64,000 nucleotides of DNA from JAUCQB01 sp964586235 (GTDB lineage: Bacteria > Planctomycetota > Phycisphaerae > UBA1845 > PWPN01), in assembly GCA_964586235.1 (NCBI GenBank), contig CAZPIO010000001.1:96930-160929 (forward strand), given 5' to 3'. The position numbers and the translations under genes are program-made. Shown piece by piece: positions 1 to 8,572 of this stretch (position 1 is its first letter; every line of letters starts with the position of its first letter). Below the pieces are notes generated by a model. That model was not told the DNA's origin, ran no database searches, and worked only from the letters and a program-made list of their open reading frames with translations.

Positions 1-467
1 ACGTTCCAGTAACTGCTGCCGGGGATCACCATGCCGTTGATCAGGAACCACATGTTGAGCTCCGCGAAGGTGAACAACTGTCCCGCCCGCCGGGCAGGCA
101 CGACGGCCGCACCGATCTTGCGAGCCAGAAACTGGTCGGTGACGCGGCTGACAAAACCGACCCGGTCCATGTAGGCCTTCATCTGCCCGGTCAGCGACCC
201 GAAGTAGACCGGCGAGCCGAGCAGGATCACGTCCGCGGCCCGCGAGCGTTCAATCAGCCCGTTGCAGGCGTCGTCGTGCCCGTGGCACCGGCCGTCCTTC
301 ACCTCGGTGCAGATCATGCAGGCCCGGCACGGGGCGACGCCCAGCGCGTCGAGATTGGCCTCGTCGATCTGGCAACCCGCCTGACTCAGGTGACCGCAGA
401 CGCGCTGAAGCATGATCTGGGTGTTGCCCTTGGCTCGAGGACTGCCGTTGACGCTCAAGACTCGCAT
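1..467 (-). CDS. Flavodoxin-fold NAD(P)H-dependent FMN reductase family protein (3' end outside window)
   Basis: The minus-strand frame begins at an ATG at 465-467, 14 bases after the ClC stop, with GGAGG just upstream, so the two genes are probably co-transcribed. The product starts MRVLSVNGSPRAKGNTQ, the phosphate-binding loop typical of flavodoxin-fold FMN reductases and iron-sulfur flavoproteins. It continues with CRACMICTE, a Cys-rich stretch, and LLGSPVYFGSLTGQMKAYMD, the usual second flavin-contact segment. These features support an FMN-binding cytoplasmic oxidoreductase; the CxxCxxC-like cluster (residues about 48-54) suggests the iron-sulfur flavoprotein-like branch. The physiological substrate cannot be read. 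The gene runs off the window start, so only about 155 residues are visible. Confidence 0.85.
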   Translation of the reverse strand, partial: MRVLSVNGSPRAKGNTQIMLQRVCGHLSQAGCQIDEANLDALGVAPCRACMICTEVKDGRCHGHDDACNGLIERSRAADVILLGSPVYFGSLTGQMKAYMDRVGFVSRVTDQFLARKIGAAVVPARRAGQLFTFAELNMWFLINGMVIPGSSYWN

Positions 468-480
468 AGTGTCCTCCCTG

Positions 481-2367
481 TCAGACGATTCCCCGAATGA
501 GCCGCCGGTCATACGCCGCAATAATGTCGCTTCGGCTGACGGTCCCGACGATCTTCTGCGGATCATCCTCGTCAATGACCACCAGCTCGTCGCTCTGGGC
601 GGCAACCATACGGCCGATGGCGGTCAAAAGCGAGTCTGCACGCGTCAGTGTTGTCGCGGGAGCCGCCAGGTCCTGGGCAATAACGATCGCTTCGAAACCC
701 GGCTCGCGGATCACCCGGCGGATGTCCCGGGTATCGATCGCCCCGGCCAGCCGGCCCTCAGCGTCCACGACTGGCAGGCAGGTTTGCGTGCTCCGGGCAA
801 ACCGGGCCATCACGTCGCGAAAACTCCCATCCTGCGGGACCACGGCCAGGTGACCGTCCCGTTTTTCGGCCAGCGCCTGACCCACCGTGAGAGTTCGCAG
901 AACCGCCGTAGCCATGTTGGCCATCTGGCTGGGGGCCTCCAGATGTGAGGGCAGTTGCTTCTGGTACAGGTTGAATCGCCGGCAGAGCACGTAGGCCAGA
1001 ATGCAGACCAGCATCGAGGGTACCAGCAGGTTGTAGTTGCCGGTCATCTCGCTGATCATGATGATCGTCGAAATCGGCGTGTTTGCTGCTGCAGCGAAGA
1101 AGCCCGCCATGCCGACCAGGGCGAAGGCCCCTGGTTGCACCGCGTCCCCGAAGAGACGCTGGCAGAACATTCCCGTCGCCCCTCCCAAGGCTCCGCCGAT
1201 CACCACCGCTGGGCCAAACACGCCGCCGCTGCCGCCCGAGCCCACCGTCAAAGCCGTGGTGGCGATCTTCGCCAGCGCGATAGTGGCCAGGAGGCACATG
1301 GCGATGGTGGCCGGCTTTACATCCTCGGGAAACAGGGCTGCGAACCAGCTCCACGATGCCAGCATGTCGACGCCCGCACCAGGGGGTGTTGCCTCGGCGT
1401 TGAAGATCGATTGCACCACCCCGTATCCCGTCCCCAGGGCGTTGGGCAGGAAGAAACCGATCACTCCCACCAGCAGGCCGCCGATTGCCGGCTTGATGTG
1501 GTTAGGCACGCGCAGGCCATGAAGGACGTACTTGCGGATGCCGTAGAAGGCCGTGACGTAGAGCGCAGCCCCGCCGGCGCAAACAATTGCCAGGATGATG
1601 AACGGCAGCAGCACGGCCACGTGGTCGAACTGATAATCGGGCGTAAGGAACAATGGGTGGAAGCCGAACACCGCCCCGAACACCGCATAAGCCACGATCG
1701 ACGCGATGAATGTCGGCACCAGGACCTCGTGTTCGATGTCCAGTTCCCTGTACATCACCTCGGCCGCGAAGATCGCCCCGGCCAGCGGGGCGTGGAAGAT
1801 TGCCCCGATCCCGGCCCCCATGCCGGCGGCCATGAGCGTCCGCCGCTCGTGCGGAGGCAGCCGCAATAGCCGCGCGAGCGTCGAGCCGAACCCTGAGCCG
1901 ATCTGGGCGATCGGCCCCTCGCGCCCGGCCGAGCCGCCCGAGCCAATCGTGATCGCCGACGTGATCATCTTGATCAGCGGAACACGCGATCGGACCGCTC
2001 CGGCTTTGAAGTGGTAGGCTTCAATTGCCGCGTCCGTGCCGTGCCCTTCAGCCTCCGGGGCGAGTGTGAACACGATGACGCCGCTGATCAGGCCGCCGAC
2101 GGCCGGCAGGATCAGCAACACCCATCGGTGCAGCGGCGGCGAGGTGGCCGTGGACGTCTGGAAAAGAGGTCCTTCATGGGCGGCGAACGTCAAACGATAG
2201 CCGGCCAGGTAGTCCATGCACACGAAGTCGGCGAGTTTGAGCAGGTAATAGAACGCGACCGCACCCAACCCGGCCACCAGGCCCACCAGCACGCACAAGG
2301 CCAGGAGCCGAACGATGTCGCGGTGCTCGCGGCCGAGCGGCATCTTCAGTTGTCTGAGAATAGCCAT
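481..2367 (-). CDS. ClC-family chloride channel/transporter with C-terminal CBS pair
   Basis: This 628-residue multi-pass inner-membrane protein has the ClC signature GREGP (Glu150, the external gating glutamate) and the later GSGGSGGVFGP motif. Residues about 490-625 form two CBS modules, a cytoplasmic regulatory pair that in other families binds adenine nucleotides. Two key positions differ from E. coli ClC-ec1. The first selectivity motif GSGIP reads GHGTD (residues 108-112), and the position of the internal proton glutamate (E203 in ClC-ec1) appears to be Val204 in AAEVMYRE. Valine there is typical of channel-type ClCs, so coupled chloride/proton exchange is doubtful. The start ATG is preceded by AAGGAGA. 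The FMN reductase gene follows on the same strand. Confidence 0.93.
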   Translation of the reverse strand: MAILRQLKMPLGREHRDIVRLLALCVLVGLVAGLGAVAFYYLLKLADFVCMDYLAGYRLTFAAHEGPLFQTSTATSPPLHRWVLLILPAVGGLISGVIVFTLAPEAEGHGTDAAIEAYHFKAGAVRSRVPLIKMITSAITIGSGGSAGREGPIAQIGSGFGSTLARLLRLPPHERRTLMAAGMGAGIGAIFHAPLAGAIFAAEVMYRELDIEHEVLVPTFIASIVAYAVFGAVFGFHPLFLTPDYQFDHVAVLLPFIILAIVCAGGAALYVTAFYGIRKYVLHGLRVPNHIKPAIGGLLVGVIGFFLPNALGTGYGVVQSIFNAEATPPGAGVDMLASWSWFAALFPEDVKPATIAMCLLATIALAKIATTALTVGSGGSGGVFGPAVVIGGALGGATGMFCQRLFGDAVQPGAFALVGMAGFFAAAANTPISTIIMISEMTGNYNLLVPSMLVCILAYVLCRRFNLYQKQLPSHLEAPSQMANMATAVLRTLTVGQALAEKRDGHLAVVPQDGSFRDVMARFARSTQTCLPVVDAEGRLAGAIDTRDIRRVIREPGFEAIVIAQDLAAPATTLTRADSLLTAIGRMVAAQSDELVVIDEDDPQKIVGTVSRSDIIAAYDRRLIRGIV

Positions 2368-2439
2368 GGGTCTCCTTGCTGCGGGCGACTCGATGCGTCA
2401 TCCTGTGCAGAGTCGGTCCCTTCGCGGCCGCGTATGAAC

Positions 2440-3348
2440 TCAACGCTCATGCTCGGCCTGGGGGGGGCACGTGTTCCTCCGCTTGCGGACAACGTCACTG
2501 ATCGCGTCGTGAAGAAACGGGTGGGTCAAGCCCGTCCCTGCTAAAGACCTCTCCGGATCGATTAGAGATTCATAATACCGGGCCTGCTGCCGGAGGCGCT
2601 TTCGGTCCTTACTGTCCGGGTTCATCAAACCGGCAAGGCATCGATGGCCCTCTGCGATGACCTGAACCAGTTCACAGGTCCGCCGCTCCGCCCGAGCGGC
2701 GAGGAGAACGCACTTCCTGATCACGGGCTTAATCGCTGCTCTTGCTTTCCGCCAATCGGCCGGTAGTCCCCCGAAAGCCAATACCATGTTCTCGAATACG
2801 CCCATCTGTCGATCCATGTTCAGGAGCATGAGTCTGGCCCGCTTGATTGACACTTGTGGGTCGCGGTATCGCACCTCGGGACACGGCAACTCCAGCAAGG
2901 CCTTCATTCTCTGGATGGCCAGGGCAGCCCGGCCCTTGATGACCGGAGGCCTGAGCCCTTCCGGAACGTAGTTCATGGTCACCCAACCTGAGCCATCGCA
3001 GAAGTCGCATCTCTCGACACACATTCCGATGCATCGTTCGCACGGCATTCCGCCGCTGTTGTGGCCACGGCCGCTGCATATCTCACAGTCAACCCGGCCC
3101 TTCCTGCAGTAGAAACAGGGGAAATGCACAAATGCCTCCACCAGTCTCGTCGCAAGCGCCTTGCCGATCATCGACACTAACCAGGTGGTCGTTCGCTCGC
3201 TCTTGGGTGTGATCCCGGCCGAGGTGATCTGCATAAACTCGCGAACTGCCTCCTCGGAACGGTTTCGTTCGAGGGCCGTCACAACTCCGCGCATCGCACG
3301 GCGGACGTGTCCCTCGGGATACGGCGACGATGTCTCATCTTGCGCCAT
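2440..3348 (-). CDS. Conserved hypothetical protein with DnaJ-like CxxC zinc-finger segment
   Basis: The family is not recognised with certainty. The 302-residue product lacks a signal peptide and obvious membrane segments. Residues about 78-120 hold repeated CxxC pairs (CFYCRKG, CEICSGRG, CERC, CDFCDGSGW) in the spacing of the DnaJ central zinc-finger domain, but there is no J domain (no HPD) and no DnaJ C-terminal fold. The rest is rich in Arg and Leu and looks helical. A role in protein binding or thiol chemistry is only a guess. ATG at 3346-3348 is preceded by GAGAGGCG. It lies 72 bases upstream of the ClC start on the same strand, so co-expression is possible. Confidence 0.7.
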   Translation of the reverse strand: MAQDETSSPYPEGHVRRAMRGVVTALERNRSEEAVREFMQITSAGITPKSERTTTWLVSMIGKALATRLVEAFVHFPCFYCRKGRVDCEICSGRGHNSGGMPCERCIGMCVERCDFCDGSGWVTMNYVPEGLRPPVIKGRAALAIQRMKALLELPCPEVRYRDPQVSIKRARLMLLNMDRQMGVFENMVLAFGGLPADWRKARAAIKPVIRKCVLLAARAERRTCELVQVIAEGHRCLAGLMNPDSKDRKRLRQQARYYESLIDPERSLAGTGLTHPFLHDAISDVVRKRRNTCPPQAEHER

Positions 3349-3445
3349 GTACGCCTCTCGCTGGGTTCATGGTCCAGTCTCCTGACAGTCTCGCACGACA
3401 GCGGCCGGATCGTCAAACGAATTCCCAACGAATTCTGGGAAATCC

Positions 3446-5050
3446 TCATGAGTCGTCTTTCGTTGTGTCCGGCGCGACCTGCTTGCCGCACGAGCCGCCG
3501 GGCTTCTGCAACCTCCGCTCCAAGGTCCGGATGCCCGCGCTGAGCAGGACCGCGATGCCCGCCGCCGGGACGGCGCCGAGGAGCGTCAGCCTCGGGTCGT
3601 TCCTCGCAAGCCCTCGGCTGATGAAGTCTCCCAGGCCACCGGCGCCGATGTACGTCGACAGGGTCGCGATTCCGACGGTCCAGACGGCAGCCGTGCGAAC
3701 GCCTGCAATAATGAAGGGCAAGGCTAACGGCAATTCCACGATTCGCAAGCGCTGGGCGGATGACATGCCGATCCCGTCCGCCGCCTCCAGGATTCCGGGA
3801 GCAATGCCGTTCAGGCCGGTGTAAGTGTTCAGGACGATCGGCAGCAAAGCGTACAGCACGAGTGCAGTGACCGCCGGTGCGGCCCCGAGCACGCCGTACA
3901 GGGCAAAGAGGAATGCCAGCATGGCCAGACTGGGAACGGTCTGCGTGACTTCGGTAAGCGTGAGAACTGCCGGGGCAAGCCCGCGGACCCGCTGAATCAG
4001 CATTCCCGCCGGGATGCCCGTTGCGATGGCAACCAGGAGCGCCGCGCCCGTGAGCCACAGGTGCTCCAGGATCTTGCGCCGGAGCTCGTATCGCCGGCTG
4101 GCCAGGAACGACCAGTACCCTCCAGTTGAGGATGATGGCGACCCGGTTCTGGCTCGCGGCCCGACCAGTGCCCTCGAGTGTCGGCTCTCGATCCATGCCC
4201 GAGCAACGTCGCTGGGCCGCTTTCGTTCACCATCCACGGCGAGGTTCATGCGGCGCATCGCAGTGTCGTCGATCGTCTTGATCAGCGATACCAGTGCGTC
4301 GGCCACCTCCGGGTGCCGGCGGAGCAGGTCCGCCCGCACGACCGGTGCGGCCTCATACGGCGGAAAGAACGACTTGTCGTCTTTCAGAACACGCAGTCCG
4401 TGGGCCGCGAGCCGGCCGTCCGTCGCGAACGCGCAGATGACATCAACCTGCCCGTTCGCCAAGGCGCTATACATCAGGCCCGGATCCAGTTCCACGACCT
4501 GGCCGAACTGGAATCCGTAGGTCGCTGACAGACCCGGATAGCCGTCCGGCCGTTCAACGAACTCGCTCGTGAATCCGGCTCTGAGGGAGCGGGAGGCGTC
4601 TTTGAGGTCGCTGATCCTTTCCCACCGCCTTGCGGCGGCGTCCGCCCCGGGAACTGCCATCACGTAGGTGTTGTTGAAGCCCAAAGGAGGCAGCCACGAC
4701 AGGTCGAACTGCTCCCGGTAGGCCTTGGCAACCGTTCGAAACACGACCTCGCTGTGTGGCGCGGAGTCCATTTTGAGGATGTCGACGAGCGCGGTGCCGG
4801 TGTACTCGACGTAGATGTCAATCTCGGCCGATACCAGGGCTGAATGGCACAGGCCGGTACCACCCAGGTCAAAAAGGCGTTTGACGTGAAGGTCAGTGTG
4901 ATCTTCGATGAGCTGGGCCACGAGTTCACCCAGGATGTGCTGCTCGGTGAAGGCCTTCGCGCCGACCCGAACCACATCAGGCTGCCCTGCCTGCACGGAG
5001 GCGGCGCCGAGGGCCAACGCCATCGCCACGGGTGCGAGCCGGCGACTCAT
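3446..5050 (-). CDS. Osmoprotectant-type ABC transporter: fused substrate-binding protein and permease
   Basis: The product is about 534 residues if started at the ATG 5048-5050, which overlaps the ATPase stop as ATGA and has GGAGGTG upstream; an in-frame start nine codons earlier is less likely. A signal peptide (MSRRLAPVAMALALGAASVQA) is followed by an OpuAC/ProX-like binding domain (residues about 25-290; KAFTEQHILGELVAQLIED is characteristic of glycine betaine/choline/carnitine-type receptors). A BPD_transp_1 permease with about six helices occupies residues about 310-520. Known fused members of this group usually place the permease first and the receptor last; here the order is reversed. 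With the ATPase gene it makes a complete importer, probably for a quaternary ammonium compound or a related zwitterion. Confidence 0.88.
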   Translation of the reverse strand: MSRRLAPVAMALALGAASVQAGQPDVVRVGAKAFTEQHILGELVAQLIEDHTDLHVKRLFDLGGTGLCHSALVSAEIDIYVEYTGTALVDILKMDSAPHSEVVFRTVAKAYREQFDLSWLPPLGFNNTYVMAVPGADAAARRWERISDLKDASRSLRAGFTSEFVERPDGYPGLSATYGFQFGQVVELDPGLMYSALANGQVDVICAFATDGRLAAHGLRVLKDDKSFFPPYEAAPVVRADLLRRHPEVADALVSLIKTIDDTAMRRMNLAVDGERKRPSDVARAWIESRHSRALVGPRARTGSPSSSTGGYWSFLASRRYELRRKILEHLWLTGAALLVAIATGIPAGMLIQRVRGLAPAVLTLTEVTQTVPSLAMLAFLFALYGVLGAAPAVTALVLYALLPIVLNTYTGLNGIAPGILEAADGIGMSSAQRLRIVELPLALPFIIAGVRTAAVWTVGIATLSTYIGAGGLGDFISRGLARNDPRLTLLGAVPAAGIAVLLSAGIRTLERRLQKPGGSCGKQVAPDTTKDDS

Positions 5051-5808
5051 GGCGAGCACCTCCGCAAGAGGTCGCATTGCTGAGCCGCACGGTGGAAAAG
5101 ATCGGCCACGAACGGCGTGCCCGGCCGGGTCAGCAACTCCTCTGCGGTTCCGACCTGTTCAAGAAGGCCTCGGTGCATGACGGCGATGCGATCCGCCAGG
5201 GTCAGAGCTTCGAAAATATCATGGGTTACGAAAACGACGGTCTTGCCGAGCGAGCGTTTCAGCCGCAGAACCCCCTGCTGAAGTGCTTCACGCGACAACG
5301 TGTCCAGGGCCCCAAACGGCTCATCCATGAGCATGTACTGTGGGTCGGCGGCCAGGGCCCGGGCAATGCCAACGCGCTGCTGCTGTCCGCCGGAGAGTTG
5401 CCTTGGGAACCGGTCCGCATAGGTCGCCGGGGCCAGACCGACGAGTTCAAGCACGCTGGCCGCGCGCGCCGCCCGACGCTCTTTGGGCCAACCGAGCAGC
5501 CGTGGAACCATCTCCACGTTCTGCTGAACCCTCAGGTGCGGAAACAGGCCAATCCCCTGGAAGACGTAGCCGATGGACCGACGGACCGAGAGGATACTGT
5601 TTCTCCCAACGCGCTGGCCGTTCACCTGAATCGAGCCGCTTGAGGGTCCAACGAGGCCGTTGATCATCTTGAGAGTCGTCGTCTTCCCGCATCCCGAAGA
5701 GCCCAGCAGCACGAGAGTCTCCCCCCGGCGGATTTCCAGAGACAAATCCGCCACCGCGAAGCTCCGGCCGCCGTCAAAGGTCTTACTGACGTGGTCGATG
5801 ATAATCAT
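5047..5808 (-). CDS. ABC transporter ATP-binding protein (OpuCA/ProV-like)
   Basis: This is the cytoplasmic ATPase of the importer encoded immediately downstream. It has Walker A (GSSGCGKTT), the ABC signature LSGGQQQRV, Walker B (YMLMDEP) and the switch histidine in FVTHD. It lacks the C-terminal CBS domains found in OpuAA/ProV. I start it at ATG 5806-5808 (MIIIDHVSKTF), which has GGAAAGG at good spacing. A longer form from a GTG at 5844 would add 12 residues that do not look like family sequence. The stop overlaps the next start by four bases, indicating translational coupling with the receptor-permease. A MarR regulator is transcribed divergently. Confidence 0.92.
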   Translation of the reverse strand: MIIIDHVSKTFDGGRSFAVADLSLEIRRGETLVLLGSSGCGKTTTLKMINGLVGPSSGSIQVNGQRVGRNSILSVRRSIGYVFQGIGLFPHLRVQQNVEMVPRLLGWPKERRAARAASVLELVGLAPATYADRFPRQLSGGQQQRVGIARALAADPQYMLMDEPFGALDTLSREALQQGVLRLKRSLGKTVVFVTHDIFEALTLADRIAVMHRGLLEQVGTAEELLTRPGTPFVADLFHRAAQQCDLLRRCSP

Positions 5809-6004
5809 ATCCCTTTCCGGGCCCGACGAGTATTTCGTACGCACATCACATCGCCTGTTCAGTTGGTGCGTTTACATAGTATTCGCAATATTGCCCGTTT
5901 GTCGATAGGCAAGACGTGATCGACCACAAAGGCTTTCCAAACAAAGAGTTACGGTCAACTCTAAAGGAGAAGTGCCCGGCGCCTCCAGCTTGGTTGGCTG
6001 GCAA

Positions 6005-6033
6005 TTGACGGAATACGATTACTGTGCTAAATA
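6005..6033 (+). promoter_or_regulatory. Putative sigma70-type promoter of the MarR gene
   Basis: TTGACG at 6005-6010 is followed 17 bases later by TAAATA at 6028-6033. The -35 matches consensus at five of six positions; the -10 is weak. It overlaps the palindrome at 6025-6039, which would fit autorepression. It lies 30 bases upstream of the MarR start. Confidence 0.45.
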
Positions 6034-6039
6034 TTAGCA
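6025..6039. promoter_or_regulatory. Candidate MarR operator palindrome
   Basis: TGCTAA-ATA-TTAGCA is a perfect 6-bp inverted repeat with a 3-base spacer in the intergenic region between the ABC importer (leftward) and the MarR gene (rightward). MarR dimers typically bind short AT-rich dyads overlapping promoters, so this is the natural operator candidate; control of the importer from the same site is inferred. Confidence 0.5.
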
Positions 6040-6062
6040 GGCAAAATAAGAGGGTCTAGCCC

Positions 6063-6557
6063 ATGCGGTCAACGGTGCAACTGGAGTCAACCACTCGGCA
6101 ACAGATACTTGTGGCCCTTCGCCGCATTATTCGAGCGGTGGACCTCTACTCGCGACGGCTGGTCGAAGAGTACGGCCTGACCGGACCGCAGCTCGCGGCA
6201 TTGCAGGAAATCGCCCGGGCCGGGAACGCTTCTCCAAGCGACTTGGCCCGTGAGCTCCAGGTCAGCCAGCCCACGATCAGCGGCATCCTGGATCGCCTGG
6301 AGAAGCGGAAGCTTGTTCACAGGGCTCGCGACGAGGATGACCGCCGCAGCGTCGAGGTCTTCATCACGGATGCGGGAAAGGAAATGCTGGCGGATGCTCC
6401 GCCCTTGCTTCAAGAGCGTTTCTGCCAGGAGTTTGCCAGGCTCCAGGATTGGGAGCAGAGCATGCTGCTGGCGAACCTGCAACGCATCGCCGCGATGATG
6501 AACGCCGAGAACCTGGATGCGGCCCCTCATCTGGTGAGTGGCGCTGACCGTCTGTGA
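6063..6557 (+). CDS. MarR-family transcriptional regulator
   Basis: The 164-residue protein has the MarR winged-helix layout: an N-terminal dimerisation helix (LRRIIRAVDLYSRRL), GLTGPQLAALQEI, the recognition helix region SDLARELQVSQPTISGILDR, and the wing with RARDEDDRRSVEV (D-x-R in the wing is a family hallmark). No sensor Cys is obvious. It is divergent from the osmoprotectant-type ABC importer, with a palindrome and promoter in the shared intergenic region. It therefore probably represses itself and perhaps the importer. The ATG follows a GAGGG ribosome-binding site. The ligand is unknown. Confidence 0.9.
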   Translation: MRSTVQLESTTRQQILVALRRIIRAVDLYSRRLVEEYGLTGPQLAALQEIARAGNASPSDLARELQVSQPTISGILDRLEKRKLVHRARDEDDRRSVEVFITDAGKEMLADAPPLLQERFCQEFARLQDWEQSMLLANLQRIAAMMNAENLDAAPHLVSGADRL

Positions 6558-6641
6558 GAGGCACGCAGACCCGCGGGCCGGCCGGGTGGCTCGCGCGGTG
6601 GTTACGTTAATTCTATTCTACTCTTGGAAAGGGAGGCCGAT

Positions 6642-7517
6642 ATGAAGGACGAAAGAATGGCCGGCTTGTCCATTGCCGCGCCGACGCCGGACCACGAGAG
6701 TATAAAAGTATTAAGAAATGGTATAAACTATCTACACCAGAAATCGCGGACGAGAATGGCCCGCGGCGCGGCCTCGTCGCCCAAGGTCCTGTTCCCCGAC
6801 AGAAACCCGGCGGTCAGCCAGGATCAGGAGTGGTGTCTGATCGCGAAGGACGGTTGCTGGCAGCGAGTCCGGTTCCACGACTACGCCCAGGTCTACCGTA
6901 TCCCCGGCCTGTACGAGGAGTTGTTCTGCAACCAACTCAAGTGCATGTCGCCCTTCGTGGTATGCCGTCAATTGGAGATGGACCTGCTGGCGGCGGGTAC
7001 GATGCCTTCCGAACTGCGTGTTCTCGACCTCGGGGCCGGAAACGGAATGGTCGGCGAGGAACTCCGCCAGGCAGGAGCCGGAGTCGTCGTCGGGGCGGAC
7101 ATTCTGCCGGAGGCTGCACAGGCCGCCGAACGGGATCGCCCTGGCGTATACAGCGAATACTACGTTCTGGATCTCGCGAAGCCGACCGATGACCAGCGGG
7201 CTCGGTTGGCGGAGTATCACTTCAACTGCCTGACCTGCGTCGCTGCGCTGGGCTTCGGCGACATCCCCCCCGAGGCGTTTGTCGCCGCGTTCAACCTGAT
7301 CGAGGAGAATGGCTGGATCGCGTTCAATATCAAGGAGGAATTCGTCACCAACCCGCAGCGATCGCGCTTTGCCAGGTTGATCGAGACGATGGTCGCCGAG
7401 GGAGCTCTGTCTGTCCTGTCGAGGCGCCGATACCGGCACCGATTCTCCAAGGCCGGCGAGGCCCTGTACTATATGGCCTTCGTGGGACGCAAGACCGCGG
7501 GACGCCGACATCCGTGA
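6642..7517 (+). CDS. Class I SAM-dependent methyltransferase
   Basis: The start is placed at ATG 6642, with GGGAGG eight bases upstream, rather than an in-frame TTG at 6624; the product is 291 residues. The Rossmann motif I VLDLGAGNGMVGEEL lies at about residue 126, followed by an acidic motif II residue in VVGADI. A motif IV-like stretch (NCLTCVAALGFGDIP) and a post-IV segment ending WIAFNIKEEF complete the fold. The N-terminal 100 residues include LYEELFCNQLKC, which may form a lid. No substrate-specific motif was recognised. It stands alone on the plus strand 84 bases after the MarR gene. Confidence 0.82.
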   Translation: MKDERMAGLSIAAPTPDHESIKVLRNGINYLHQKSRTRMARGAASSPKVLFPDRNPAVSQDQEWCLIAKDGCWQRVRFHDYAQVYRIPGLYEELFCNQLKCMSPFVVCRQLEMDLLAAGTMPSELRVLDLGAGNGMVGEELRQAGAGVVVGADILPEAAQAAERDRPGVYSEYYVLDLAKPTDDQRARLAEYHFNCLTCVAALGFGDIPPEAFVAAFNLIEENGWIAFNIKEEFVTNPQRSRFARLIETMVAEGALSVLSRRRYRHRFSKAGEALYYMAFVGRKTAGRRHP

Positions 7518-7962
7518 TCGGCCGCCGCCAAACGCTGCCTGGGTGCGAGCCTATCCACGCAGGCTTCCCCTTTACGAAGGCTTGAAATCGGGCCTGCGCC
7601 TGACTATGCTCACGGTACACAATTGCCAAGGGTTCGGGTCGCGCGTGCACCCGGAGGCATTCACGGATGGTCGGGCCGCCATTCGACGGCTGGCGCTCGG
7701 TTTCCGTGTCTCCGAAGCGCGACCGGCGTCTTCGATCTGCGCGAGTCGCTCTGCAATCCAACCGGAAACCGGATCGCACGAAGGAAGGCCTGACCGCATC
7801 TGATCATTTCCGACGAGACGGCAATCGCCGTCCCGCGAAACCAAGCCCGTGCGCCGACCGTCCAATGCGGACCGTCGCACTGCGAAGGCTGTCTTGCGGA
7901 CGTTGCTGCTGTCTTCCTCCTTCGTGACGTGCCCAACAGCGCCGCACGCGAAAGGCCCGTTC
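7518..7962. other. Gene-poor stretch
   Basis: I see no convincing coding region, RNA or repeat in this stretch. Open frames on both strands are short and have no recognisable motif. It separates the methyltransferase from the decayed antiporter cluster and may itself hold degraded sequence. Confidence 0.4.
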
Positions 7963-8319
7963 GTGCAGGACAAAACAAAAGCCCCCGATCAGGGCAGGAC
8001 TGCCAGGGCCGGCGGGGCAGGCATGCTGCTCTGTCGCCTGATGTGGATGTTCATCGGCCCGCTGAGCCTCGGGATCATCATCTACCAGACGATCTCGCAG
8101 CGGGATGGGTGGTTCGTCTCCAGGGACATCGTGTTTGCCATAGCGCTTGCGTTGACCATCGGTGCCCGCTGGCTCGAAATCCGCCGCGGCGCCGGCGAAA
8201 CCGCAACCGGTGAACCGGCAACCATGGAGCACTTCAAGCGTTACGTAGCGGTCCTGTTCCCCGTGGCGGCGGTTCTCGGGGTGGCCGCAAAGATCGTCGG
8301 AAACCATGTGCTGCGCTGA
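7963..8319 (+). CDS. Small three-helix membrane protein
   Basis: The chosen GTG start at 7963 has GAAAGG seven bases upstream and gives 118 residues with a hydrophilic N-terminus. Three hydrophobic segments follow: LMWMFIGPLSLGIIIYQTI, DIVFAIALALTIGARWLEI and YVAVLFPVAAVLGVAAKIV. No family is recognised. It is followed after 15 bases by another small membrane protein and then by the remains of an antiporter gene, so the three probably formed one transport operon. If the antiporter was their partner, this gene may now be functionless. Confidence 0.6.
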   Translation: MQDKTKAPDQGRTARAGGAGMLLCRLMWMFIGPLSLGIIIYQTISQRDGWFVSRDIVFAIALALTIGARWLEIRRGAGETATGEPATMEHFKRYVAVLFPVAAVLGVAAKIVGNHVLR

Positions 8320-8334
8320 AGAGAGGAACACGCC

Positions 8335-8487
8335 ATGACACTGGCAGGCTGGATACTGATGACCGTCTCGATCGGCACCGTGCTGACCCTGCTCGTCTTC
8401 TGCTACTACCGCGTCCTGTTCACGCCCAGGGTCGAAAACCGCATGCATGCCCCCCTGGATATTGATACGCACGACTCCGAGGAGTGA
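8335..8487 (+). CDS. 50-residue single-span membrane protein
   Basis: An ATG at 8335 with GAGAGGA eight bases upstream opens a 50-codon frame. The product begins MTLAGWILMTVSIGTVLTLL, one membrane helix followed by FCYYRVLF and a short acidic tail ending DTHDSEE. Its form resembles the tiny accessory proteins found beside sodium-coupled secondary transporters, although I cannot assign a named family. It directly precedes the remnant of an NhaD-like antiporter, which supports a former accessory role. Confidence 0.6.
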   Translation: MTLAGWILMTVSIGTVLTLLVFCYYRVLFTPRVENRMHAPLDIDTHDSEE

Positions 8488-8572
8488 GCTGGTGTCGGGA
8501 CACCGCGGCCGAAACAGCGAGCGATCGTTTCTGACCTGTGGAAATCCCGATGGAACTGACCTGTATCGCCGT

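Noticed and set aside
955..1869. 304-codon open frame antisense to the ClC gene
   Set aside because: It mirrors the codon phase of a well-supported gene in GC-rich DNA, is His/Gln/Arg-rich without motifs, and has no ribosome-binding site.
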